Below are positions 1-7,483 of a stretch of DNA of 11,497 nucleotides, in pieces. The notes beneath the pieces were generated by a model. The model was not told the origin of the DNA. It saw only the letters and a list, made by a program, of their open reading frames with translations, and made no database searches. The translations under genes were made by a program, and so were the position numbers. Numbering within the stretch: the first letter of the stretch is position 1; each line of letters begins with the position of its first letter. Origin of the DNA: Spirogloea muscicola (lineage: Eukaryota; Streptophyta; Zygnematophyceae; Spirogloeales; Spirogloeaceae); contig WELB01000053.1 in assembly GCA_009602725.1 (NCBI GenBank), positions 642,355 through 653,851 of the forward strand, in the 5' to 3' direction.

Positions 1-2161
1 GTGGAGTTCGCCGCGGCCGGCGGCCCGGCGGCTCTGGCAGCGCTCCTCCTGCCACGCGGTGGCGGCGGCGGCTGCGGCGACGTCGACGAGAGCGTGGCGG
101 AGCTGCTGCGGCCCGTGGCGGAGCTACCGGAGGTGGCCGCCGCCATGGCGGCCCGGCAGCACCAGCCGGCGGCTGTGGTGGAGCCGGTCGGCGGCGGCCG
201 CTGGGACGACGTGCTGCGCCTTGAGAGCCGCGTCCCCGACGGCGAGCTGCTGTGGACGGACCCCCGCCCGCACGCCGACTGCGCCGAGGACCACGGCGAC
301 GACGACGGCGAGTGGGCCTACGCCACGCCCGAGGACCGCTGGCGGCCGCTCGACGCGGCGTCGACGCCATGGCTCAACGACGGCGGCGGCGACGCTGGCG
401 ACCCGGACGACGGCGGCGGCGAGTGCCCATTCGGCGGCGGCCAGCAGGGCGGGACACTGCGGTGGGGCGGCTGCCCGGAGGCGCCGGTGGCGCTGTGGGG
501 CGCCGGCTGGCAGCGTCGCGAGGCATTTGTGCCGACCGATCACCGCATCGGGGCGCTGCTGCAGCCCTCCGACGACGGCGGCGGCGGCGCCGCCGTGGTC
601 GTCGAGCTGCAGGAGCGCGACATCTTCCGCCTCCTGGAGGCCCGCATCCTCGGCCTCCCCCGCGCCGCCGGCCCGGGCTTCGCCGCCTGCCATCCTGGTG
701 AGCTCCCCGTAACCCAAGGCTAATACCCACTCTTCCCAACTAACCACAATAACCACAAAGTCATAGGTACCTTGAATTTAAATTCTGGTGCTAATGCGGG
801 GGTTGGTAGTGCATGCTTTCCATTGGCCGTGGTCATCGTCCGGCAGCAGCTGACCTCATCTTTAGGACCCAGTTGTCAGCCAGTCGTGAGCATCTCAAGC
901 AATGTTCCTAACTGGACATTGCTGACGACCGGACGGCCCTCTTGACGGCCATCGACCTGGCTGTGCAGACCTGCGGCTGGGCGGCCTGCTGCACCTCGTG
1001 AGCGTCGTGCTGGCGGTGCCCGCGGCGTGGGACGTGGAGCTCGGCACGCAGTTCCGCGAGGGCGCCGCCGGCGGGCCCGGGCAGCGCTTCTACCGCACGC
1101 GGGTCCTCGCGGCGCTCCTCGATGCCGCCCGCACGAGCCACACTGCGCAGGTGCGAGCCCGTTCGGATCAGCCACCAGACTATATACCAACTCTTGGGAG
1201 CCGTAATACATTGGACGATAAGGCAGCTAGAATCGTTTGGGTTTGTCAGTAATCGTCATGCCTTGTGTTGCCATTGCTGCTGGCTGTCTGACAGTGCTGT
1301 CTTTTGATCTCTGTTGGTGGCAGCCACTCCCACCCGATGCAGGGGGCATGGAGGAGGACTCGCCATGGCAACGGGCGTGCTTCTCTATGCTTGCGGGCGG
1401 CAGCAGTGCTGCGCGCTTGAATGCTGAGCTCCATCAGCTCCGGCGGGCGGCACTGGAGGCTGACGGTCACAGCAGTGGTGAAGGCGAGGAGACTGACGCG
1501 GAGAGCTGCCTGGACGAGCTCTTGTCGCTGGACAGCCGAAGCGGCAGCTTCCCTGACCTCAACGATGCCGCTGCCGCCGCTATCGGCGGCCTTGGCGATG
1601 CTGGCGAGGGCGGCAGCCCGAGCTCTGCCAACGCGATCCCGCTCGGGGCGCACATCGAGCCGCTGCCACTGGGCCTGGAGATCGGCGAGGACGCCGTGGC
1701 AGCCGCAGTCGAGCGTCTCCATCGCCTGCTGCAGCGGCTCCTGCTCGAGCGCGATCAGATTGCTGGCTTCTGCGTCGAGATCAATGCACTCGAAGGCACA
1801 CCGCGCTGCAGCCGCAGCGCCAGCCGCCACCATCTCGACGGTAAGATTGTTGTCTTGGTCCTGAAACTGCTTTTGCCTGCCCAATGAGTTGCTTGTTGCT
1901 CGTCACGGACATGGCAGGGGTTTGAAGCCCCGGCATGTATTGGCCCGCACTCGCGCAGATTTGAGTGGGAGTGAAATCGACAATGGTGACGAGTACGACC
2001 CATTTCGAAACGGCGGCCTATGCGAGGGCGGCCTATGCGAGGAGGACGACTACGAATCCGATCTGGCCGGTGGCTACGAGGACGGCGGCGACCTCATGGA
2101 ACTCATGGCCGTCCGCAACATCTGGGCGGAAGGGTGTGCCGCCGCCACTGCTGCTGGCTGA
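1..2161 (+). CDS. Unrecognised four-exon plant gene, 5' end outside the window
   Basis: Proposed join: 1..697, 969..1150, 1324..1840, 1959..2161. It encodes 532 visible residues and ends at TGA 2159-2161. All junctions are GT-AG and phases agree: G|GTGAGC at 697/698 (phase 1), CAG|GTGCGA at 1150/1151 (phase 0), G|GTAAGA at 1840/1841 (phase 1), with acceptors ending at 968, 1323 and 1958. The frame is open from base 1 with no convincing start, so the gene probably begins upstream. Residues 1-232 are rich in Gly, Ala and Asp with GGGG and DDGGG runs. Residues 233-293 hold a compact hydrophobic segment (LRLGGLLHLVSVVLAVPAAW). Residues about 418-445 form a Leu/Arg-rich probable helix (VERLHRLLQRLLLERDQ). 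The C terminus is acidic (EEDDYESDLAGGYEDGG). I recognise no domain. The matching phases and very high third-position GC argue for a real gene. The function is unknown. Confidence 0.62.
698..968 (+). other. Intron 1 of the unrecognised gene
   Basis: This 271-bp interval starts G|GTGAGC and ends CTGTGCAG. It is less GC-rich than the flanking exons and contains in-frame stops, the first just after the donor at about 721. Removing it joins phase 1 to phase 1 and gives His-Pro-Asp-Leu-Arg at the junction. Confidence 0.6.
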
Positions 2162-2951
2162 CTAAGATCGAATCTGCTGAGCAGCGCTGGTATCCTGCGT
2201 TTACTATGTAGCAGCTGACTGGAGTTCACCTGCATTAGCACGAGCCCTGCCTACACGACTTTGCAGCCAGGAGATGTTTTCTGGCAGTGGCTCTCGCCCA
2301 ACTCCGTCTACTGAGCCTGTCGGCGCGCGCCGGCAGTTCGCAGCTGCCACTTTTAGCTCTTAGTGGCGGTTGCACAGCCGGCGCTCTCCGACAGTCTGCC
2401 TGTATAATGTGGACACTTGCTGCAAACCTGCGACTCTGTACTAGTCAACCTCAGACTCAGGCCCGGTACACACTTTTGACTCGTTGATTTCTGTGATATA
2501 TTTGTTGCAACTTGTCATCAATTTGTCAATCACACAACTTCACGGACTTGAATCAGCACATGAGGTGGCCTTAGCACCTGCGCCATAAGATTGGCATCAT
2601 TGAGCAGACGGACATGAAAGTGACGAGCCACGCAAGCTGGAGCCTCAGGACCACTGCCCGTGGTGTCAATGGTGGCTGTAGAGCCGCTAGCCCAGTCCCA
2701 AGCCAATCTTCGGCAGCTGATAACTCTCAAACAGCAGTTCCGATGACAATCGCCAAGGAGACTTGGTGCCAGCCAGCTCCAGCCCCCCGGCCTGCCCAAG
2801 CTATAGCAATCACAATGGGCTGAAGATGCAAGGCATGTGCCAGACAACGCTGCATGATGGGATAAATGAGCCGCATCAGCGCGCCCTGATACTGAGACGG
2901 TGAGTTCCCACCAGCCTCCCTCCGCCTCCACGCGGCAGCTGCCGCTGTAAT
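2162..2951. other. Intergenic stretch and probable 3' UTR
   Basis: This holds the presumed 3' UTR of the plus-strand gene, including T-rich plant-type polyadenylation context around 2480-2530, followed by unassigned DNA. A 133-codon minus-strand frame covers 2530-2931. I could not connect it to a family or to good splice signals, so it is not called. The minus strand here is also the expected 3' flank of the complex I subunit gene. Confidence 0.5.
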
Positions 2952-2978
2952 CCCTAAACCCTTAACCCCTAAACCCAA
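2952..2978. repeat. Short telomere-like repeat patch
   Basis: Three to four consecutive heptamer-like units (CCCTAAA, CCCTTAA, CCCCTAAA, CCC) read as degenerate plant telomere repeat, TTTAGGG on the minus strand. The patch is about 27 bp and lies about 70 bp past the stop codon of the minus-strand complex I gene. It could be a telo-box-like regulatory element or a remnant of interstitial telomeric sequence. Confidence 0.6.
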
Positions 2979-3047
2979 ACAACAAGGCCACCGAGGGCGC
3001 CGCCCAAGTGGTCTCGCTCCTTTGGTATCACCGTCACAAACGATTCG

Positions 3048-3518
3048 TCACCGGCGGAGGCGAGCCACCTCGGCGTCGTTGGGTTTGAAGCCCATGAGGC
3101 GGCCGGCGGAGGCCTGGTACGCCAGCATGAAGCCGCCGATGGCGCCCAGAGTGGCCGCCGCGTACATGGACGGGCCCCGCACGTTGCTGCTGGCGCCTGC
3201 GCTCGAGGAGAAACCACATTGCCCGGCGATTACGCAGCATTAGCGGCGGCGGCAGATGCGGCGGCATTGGCGGCAAAGGAGGCAGTAGCACTGAAGGAAG
3301 CGGCAATGGCGGCGATGGCGGCCATGGAAGCGACGGCGGCGGCGGCGGCGGCGGCGGCGGGCGGGGCGCTCGCCTGCGAGGTAGCCGAAGGGCATCGAGG
3401 CGGCGGTGAGGCCCGCCCACTTGGCGTAGTCGGCGGCGCCGAAGTTGCCTACGGCGGCGCCGAACGACGGCGTCCCGTCCACGACCGGGAACTTGGGCTG
3501 CTCCAGCGGCACGCCCAT
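3048..3518 (-). CDS. NUXM: Mitochondrial complex I 20.9 kDa-type subunit (NUXM family)
   Basis: Proposed join on the minus strand: exon 1 3518..3374, exon 2 3196..3048, encoding 97 aa and ending TGA at 3050-3048. This matches my memory of the plant 20.9 kDa NADH:ubiquinone oxidoreductase subunit, a membrane-arm accessory protein of mitochondrial complex I shared by plants and fungi, usually about 106 aa. Recognisable pieces are PxxPVVDGTPSF near residues 8-19, VGNFGAADY at 23-31, GYLAG at 45-49, RGPSMY at 55-60 and AYQASAGRLMGFKPNDAEVAR at 74-94. Residues about 31-49 and 57-75 are likely membrane helices. The ATG at 3518 sits in a GCCATGG context. The intron appears to be GC-AG; the join gives exactly six residues between GYLAG and GPSM, the same spacing as I recall for the angiosperm protein. 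I saw no disabling mutation. Confidence 0.82.
3197..3373 (-). other. Probable GC-AG intron of the NUXM gene
   Basis: This 177-bp intron starts GCAG|GCGAGC and ends GAGCGCAG|GCGCC. The only register that keeps family spacing and frame uses a GC donor with an AG acceptor (phase 1). The heptamer GCAGGCG occurs at both boundaries, but shifting the cut within it does not give GT-AG. The intron carries a CGG/CCG run near 3334-3366, and the first GT downstream of the donor would add a Pro/Arg-rich tail with no counterpart in the family. Confidence 0.65.
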
Positions 3519-3519
3519 G

Positions 3520-3652
3520 GCCGCCGCCGCCGCCGCCGCCGCGGGAGCCGCCGCGAGAGCCGCCGCGAGAAGCGGGGTCTATTGCAGCGGCGGCCGCTTT
3601 CTGCGGCGGCTCTCGCGGCGGCCGCGGCGGCGGCGGCGGCGGCGGCGGCGGC
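3520..3652. repeat. GC-rich inverted repeat (hairpin) abutting the NUXM start codon
   Basis: The left arm, about 3520-3575, consists of GCC repeats, two GCCGCCGCGAG blocks and AGCGG. It is nearly the reverse complement of the right arm at about 3594-3652, with CCGCTTT, GCGGCGGCTCTCGCGGCGGC and a run of CGG. The loop is about 18 nt (3576-3593) and there are only a few mismatches or small bulges. It sits in the presumed 5' UTR or promoter of NUXM, ending within two bases of its ATG. Confidence 0.8.
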
Positions 3653-3807
3653 ACGACGAGGCAGCCCGTGTGGAGAAACGTCTTTGCCTTCAGACGTCGG
3701 AGCTTGCTGGGAATCGTCGTTGCGGCCGCTCGACTTCAGGCGCATCCTCCCACTCCTGGGAACGAGGACAGCAAGAGCACTTCCACGCTTAGCAGGAAAA
3801 GAGAGAA

Positions 3808-3823
3808 GGCGCGCGGTGCGCAT
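3808..3823 (+). repeat. Module A, copy 1
   Basis: Core GGCGCGCGGTGCGCAT, followed by a tail of about 45 bp that includes GGGAGGCCAAGTCTAGCC and TTAC. It forms the outer part of the left foldback arm. Confidence 0.75.
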
Positions 3824-4212
3824 GAAATTGAAAGGGAGGCCAAGTCTAGCCTTACAAATGTCCCTGTTAACTGGGTAATGAGCTGGCTAAGGGGGACACG
3901 AATATCCCCGAGTGAGCACATGCATATCTGACATGCTATACTGAGGCGCCAAACCACCACCACGGAAACCATTAGCCTGGGCTAAAGCACGACCAGCACG
4001 CTGGTGTATCGTGAGTGCCTGGGAGCGCTGTAGACTCAATGATAGCTGCAGTCTATAGCATGCATGTAGGAAGGACCCTTCCAGGACACTTTCAGCATAG
4101 CTTGTCAGAGATGCATATGCTCACTCGGACATATTTAGTGTCCCCCTTCGCCAGCTCATTACCCCGTTAACAGGACACATGTAAGGCTAGAATTGGCCTC
4201 ACTTTCAATGTC

Positions 4213-4228
4213 ATGCGCACCGCGCGCC
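4213..4228 (-). repeat. Module A, copy 2
   Basis: Exact reverse complement of the 16-bp core. Its tail extends left to about 4170 (GGCTAGAATTGGCC). It pairs with copy 1 in the foldback. Confidence 0.75.
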
Positions 4229-4269
4229 TTGTCTCTTGTAAGGCTAGATTTGGCCTCCCTCTCATTTCT

Positions 4270-4285
4270 ATGCGCACCGCGCGCC
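4270..4285 (-). repeat. Module A, copy 3
   Basis: A second exact reverse-complement core, 57 bp from copy 2, with the tail TAAGGCTAGATTTGGCCTCC at 4239-4258. Copies 2 and 3 form a short tandem pair. Confidence 0.75.
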
Positions 4286-4348
4286 TTCTCTCTTTCCAGG
4301 AGAAAATTTGCGTGTATTTGAAACAATCTCTTTCCAGGAGAGGGCGGT

Positions 4349-5238
4349 GGCTGTGAGAGGCCAGCCCAGAAAGAAGAATGAAAAGTATAAGAAGGAAGAC
4401 TCTTCCAGTAGAGGGCGATGGCTGTGATTGGCCAGCCAAAAGAAGGAAGAACGTAAGTGGCTGTTGAAGGAAATTCAAAGGCAATGGCTGTGAGAAGGAA
4501 GCTCTTCCAGAGGAGGGCGAGGGCTGTGAAAGCCAGCCGCATAAGGTCTGAGGACGGACAATCGTGCCACTTCCCACCTCTCTGGCACGCCCCACGCAGC
4601 CGTGAAAGACGGAGCTCTTCCCAAAGGAAGAGAAGAAGCTCCTCCCAAGTAAGGCGATGGCTGTGAGAGGCCAGCCCAGAAGAGAGAAGGTGCGCGGTGC
4701 ACATAAAATGAGAGGGTGGCCTCATCAAGCCAACACATTGTTCAGGGCAAAAGCGAGGGCAAAAAGTGGGGCTACATGAAACGAAGTCCTATGCTAAGAT
4801 GGCTAAGGAGACTAGTAACCACAGGTTGAGAACAGGCAATTTTGACAGGCTAACTTGGGGAGCTGGAGCGCCGTCACGGAAGCCAGAAGAAGCAGCTCTC
4901 TTGAAGGGGGGCGAGGGCTGTCAAATTCCAGCTCAGAAGGAATGAACAAGGTCCAAAAGGGCCAGAAGGGGCTGAGGGCTGCAAAGGGCCAGCCTACCAA
5001 AAAGTATGACCGAGTCCAAAAAGACATAAAGCAAATAGCACGCAGGGAAAAGAGGGATCACCAAGGGTTGCCGCTCCGTCACACCTACTTCGCAGCTGCT
5101 AGCCGGAAATACTAGCAGCTGGGAACACCAGCAGTGTGGTCGTAGCCGCCGCCGCCTGAGGACGCCACGCAACCCAAGCTCCTTAATTCTGAAGAATAGA
5201 GTGTTCCAGGAAGGGGGCGAAACTGTGATAGGCCAGCC
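4349..5238 (+). repeat. Degenerate array of module B
   Basis: The repeated core GGCTGTGAGAGGCCAGCC is at 4349-4366, 4420-4437 (GATTGG variant), 4522-4538, 4659-4676, 4977-4994 and, more diverged, 5221-5238. Partial copies lie near 4457, 4483 and 4915. Many are preceded by CTCTTCCAG-like and GAGGGCGATG-like sequence and followed by an A/G-rich stretch such as AGAAGGAATGAACAAGGTC. Each core can form a small hairpin (GGCTG with CAGCC). Spacing is irregular, about 70-250 bp. I see no protein that this explains. Confidence 0.7.
4689..4704 (+). repeat. Module A, copy 4 (diverged)
   Basis: Core GGTGCGCGGTGCACAT with two changes from the consensus, followed by GAGAGGGTGGCC and TCAAGCC. It lies directly downstream of a module B core, so the two modules can occur joined. 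Confidence 0.65.
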
Positions 5239-5280
5239 GGGAGAAGAAGAGAAGGACCATGACACGGAGCCCTCCACGAT

Positions 5281-6080
5281 CCTGTTTGTGGTCTCCGTGC
5301 ACTAAGAGCTAGCTGAGTCCTTCAGATCTTTCATTCGTTGGTTGCCACGTGAGCTCAGAAGTTCTTCAAGGAGAGAGAAAAAAGTGGGCTTATCAGCTCA
5401 TTGTGCATAGAGCGGATGGGGTCGCTCGGGTGCACATGACAATTCCCTATCAGTGCATACTTGTAGCTCTCAGCTGAAGAACCACAAGGCTCTTCAAGCG
5501 CCCTCCAAACCAGCAGAGGAACATATAGCTATGACAATTTGAAATACACCATTTACAGCTGTACCTAATGATGCCCAATTAAAAGGCCTGTGCAGTCTTG
5601 ACGGGTCTTGATTTTCTGCAGTTATGCTGATGCTAGGTTTGACATATTTGACTATGAATGCATGGAGCTAGGGTTCTAGTTGTCAAGCTTGCGGCCAAGC
5701 TTGTAAATCCATCCAACTACCAAGTACTATGTGCAAGTATGCATGCGAGCTGGAGTAAAATCCACCCAAGTAACATGACCTAGACTCAAACTTCTACTAC
5801 TTGACATGCTATATCTGATTTACTGTGGTCGGTGCATGTGTAGGTATATTTGGAAGTCCTGTTAACTGATGTAGGCGGCAGCGATGATGGATCCACATTG
5901 GTACAGTAGATTTGTGTGTACTATCGCGTTCTACATCACCTCGTCAAGTAAGTCAGTGCAACAAGAACAGTTTTTGAAATTTTGAAGTAAAGTCCACCAT
6001 GGCTGTTATGTGACTGCTTCCTGTGTCCTGCTTTCCTTGAATGTGATTCTGAAAAGAGGAGCCTTCAGGCTTGCGCACTT
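5281..6080. other. Intergenic DNA with no recognised feature
   Basis: AT-richer sequence without a credible gene. The only local structure I noted is a pair of CAAGCTTG palindromes at 5684-5691 and 5696-5703 separated by CGGC. Confidence 0.5.
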
Positions 6081-6104
6081 GTGGATTGGCTAGTGCCTCT
6101 TTGT

Positions 6105-6160
6105 GCCCTTTCAGACCTTGTTCGTTCCTTTTGGGCTGGCCTCTCACAATAATCGCCAAC
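6105..6160 (-). repeat. Module B, solitary reverse copy
   Basis: Reverse-strand module B with the core GGCTGGCCTCTCACA at 6134-6148, preceded by TCAGACCTTGTTCGTTCCTT. It shows that the unit includes the AACAAGGTCTGA segment as well as the core. The flanking interval 6161-6440 contains nothing I can assign. Confidence 0.65.
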
Positions 6161-6471
6161 TTTGAAGAAGCAAGAATTCTTTTCTTCTTGTAGCCGGCCG
6201 TAGGGCAACTTCAACCTGCTATTTTGTCCGCGCTCTCGTGCATCCTTCCCTAAGATTGCCGCTGTAACACATTGTGTGGTCCGCTCACTTAGCCGTTGGC
6301 TCCAGTGAGGGATAGTAAAGCAAGCCCCTCGGGCTTCTATGCAGCTCCATCGCCCAGAGCCACCAAGCGTGGGTAGGGGCCTTCTTGAGGCATCGCTATG
6401 TTTGAAGCTACATTCTTTGCTCTAGCTTTGCCTGGGAAGTGTTTTGGCTTGACCTGGCCGCCCTTGCAATT

Positions 6472-6487
6472 CATGCGCACCGCGCGC
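6472..6487 (-). repeat. Module A, copy 5
   Basis: Exact reverse-complement core, with the diverged tail GGCTTGACCTGGCCGCCCTT at 6445-6464. It lies about 1.8 kb from the other copies. Confidence 0.7.
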
Positions 6488-6742
6488 CTGCTTTCTCATA
6501 CCGTTGGCAGGAAAGGGAGTGGCTCTCCCAACGGGAGGAAGGTCACTATGCAGCCGCACAGTCACGCGTACGTTGGTGGCCTTGTCAGTGTAAGCTCGCC
6601 CGACGGGAAGGAGCAGTCGTACTCCAGGACCTGCTCTGGAGACTGCGAAGTTCGGGATTCGAGCACGGCTAGCACGGCTAGGATTCTTTGAGCTCATTAT
6701 CTTGGGGGCTGGCTTTCACAGCGAGCAAGCGCGGCCAGATTA

Positions 6743-6905
6743 ACTGGTGGCTGGGAGAGGCCAGCCCAAAAGAATGGACAAGGTCTGAAGGAGTCGGAGT
6801 GCTAAGGACTTTCACAGCCCACCATCGTCTCCCGTTGGAAGAGCTACTTCCGGCCCTTTCAGAACTTGTTCAATTAATCGGGCTGGCCTCTCACAGTCAT
6901 CGACT
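6743..6905. repeat. Inverted pair of module B units
   Basis: A forward unit at about 6743-6793 (core 6749-6766, then ATGGACAAGGTCTGAAGGAG) faces a reverse unit at about 6850-6905 (CCCTTTCAGAACTTGTTC, core 6881-6896). The arms are about 50 bp with a spacer of about 57 bp. It is a second, smaller foldback. Confidence 0.65.
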
Positions 6906-7056
6906 TACAAGTGTTGTTTCCTTGCTCAAGGTCGAGGGCTCAAAATTCGATTCGCTTGAGTGCTACCTTGACGGCAGCTTGACGGCACTCCGGAAGAATC
7001 TAGGCAAGAGCGGGGAGGCGGCGTGGGCGCAGATCCCCGGCAGCCCGCCGCTGTGA

Positions 7057-7212
7057 GCCACGTGTCCGGCCGGATCTGCCACGTCAACGTGGGGCCCGGC
7101 TGCAGGACACGCGTCGCCCTATCCTGCGTGCAAGGCTGGCGCGTGGCGCCACGTGGCGGGCGCCGCGGCGCCGTTCGGTGCGAGGCCACCACGTGGCGCA
7201 GCAGCACGTGGC
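7057..7212 (+). promoter_or_regulatory. ABRE/G-box cluster with a CE3-like coupling element
   Basis: Six ACGT cores lie within 156 bp: CCACGTGTC (7058-7066), GCCACGTCA (7078-7086), ACGTGGGG (7087-7094), GCCACGTGGCG (7148-7158), CCACGTGGC (7189-7197) and CACGTGGC (7205-7212). Four of these are full CACGTG G-boxes. GGACACGCGT at 7105-7114 is the reverse complement of ACGCGTGTCC, the core of coupling element CE3 known from barley HVA1. ACGTGGC is the standard ABA-response element bound by bZIP ABF/AREB factors. The cluster ends about 270 bp before the ATG at 7484. The implied regulation is ABA, drought or desiccation induction. Confidence 0.78.
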
Positions 7213-7320
7213 AGGTGTCTGGCCTCCCCCCTCCTCTCTCTCCCTCTCCGATCGCCGCCTGCGGATGGTCCTGGCCCCTCGCTTTTCGGCCTCCCTCCCT
7301 CCTCCCCCCCCTCTTCCCCC

Positions 7321-7341
7321 CCAATCCCCCTGCCGATATAG
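7321..7341 (+). promoter_or_regulatory. Weak core-promoter candidate
   Basis: CCAAT at 7321-7325 and GATATAG at 7335-7341 lie between the ABRE cluster and the coding start, in an otherwise C-rich stretch. The TATA match is poor. If used, transcription would start near 7365-7375, giving a leader of about 110-120 nt. Confidence 0.3.
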
Positions 7342-7418
7342 TCTACCTCGGCGACTTCACCTCTACCCTCGTCCAACGTCGTCTCGTCATTACTCACCAA
7401 GCTCAGCCTCCTCACCCT

Positions 7419-7419
7419 C

Positions 7420-7461
<42 letters not shown>
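7419..7461 (+). repeat. CCG trinucleotide run in the leader
   Basis: An almost pure run of CCG/GCC units interrupted once by CTG, about 25 bp before the ATG of the GSDYN-repeat gene and so probably in its 5' UTR. Confidence 0.85.
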
Positions 7462-7483
7462 TTCCGCCGCTGCTGCCGCCACA

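Larger units (their letters stand above)
3793..4228. mobile_element. Foldback, MITE-like inverted-repeat element
   Basis: The left arm at about 3793-3942 and the right arm at about 4099-4228 are diverged reverse complements. Shared blocks in order are GGCGCGCGGTGCGCATGA, TCTAGCCTTACA, GGTAATGAGCTGGC, AAGGGGGACAC, CGAGTGAGCA and a TGACA-GCTAT block. The spacer is about 156 bp. There is no coding capacity and no clear target-site duplication. A further tandem copy of the outer unit follows to about 4297. It may be a non-autonomous foldback DNA transposon or a locus for long hairpin RNA. Confidence 0.7.

Noticed and set aside
124-756. Long minus-strand and alternative-frame open frames across the first exon
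   Set aside because: They are products of very high GC and of the codon bias of the plus-strand exon. They are Ala/Arg/Pro-rich, have no motif, and do not continue across the inferred splice sites.
2530-2931. 133-codon minus-strand open frame
   Set aside because: The last 50 residues look somewhat protein-like, but I found no family motif and no convincing upstream splice partner, and a frame of this length can occur by chance.
3219-3878. 219-codon plus-strand open frame rich in Ala and Gly
   Set aside because: It is antisense to the recognised complex I exons and is generated by CGG repeats.
4159-4728. Minus-strand open frames of 142 and 189 codons in the repeat block
   Set aside because: The translations repeat with the DNA modules (RGAH-like and GLASHSHR-like segments), which shows repeat shadows and not selection on protein.
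4349-5238. Module B array considered as a CRISPR-like array
   Set aside because: Repeats are degenerate, irregularly spaced, present in both orientations in the wider region, and in plant nuclear DNA without cas genes.
6688-7056. 122-codon plus-strand open frame upstream of the ABRE cluster
   Set aside because: It runs through the module B foldback in both orientations, so its sequence is explained by the repeats, and it has no splice link to the downstream gene.
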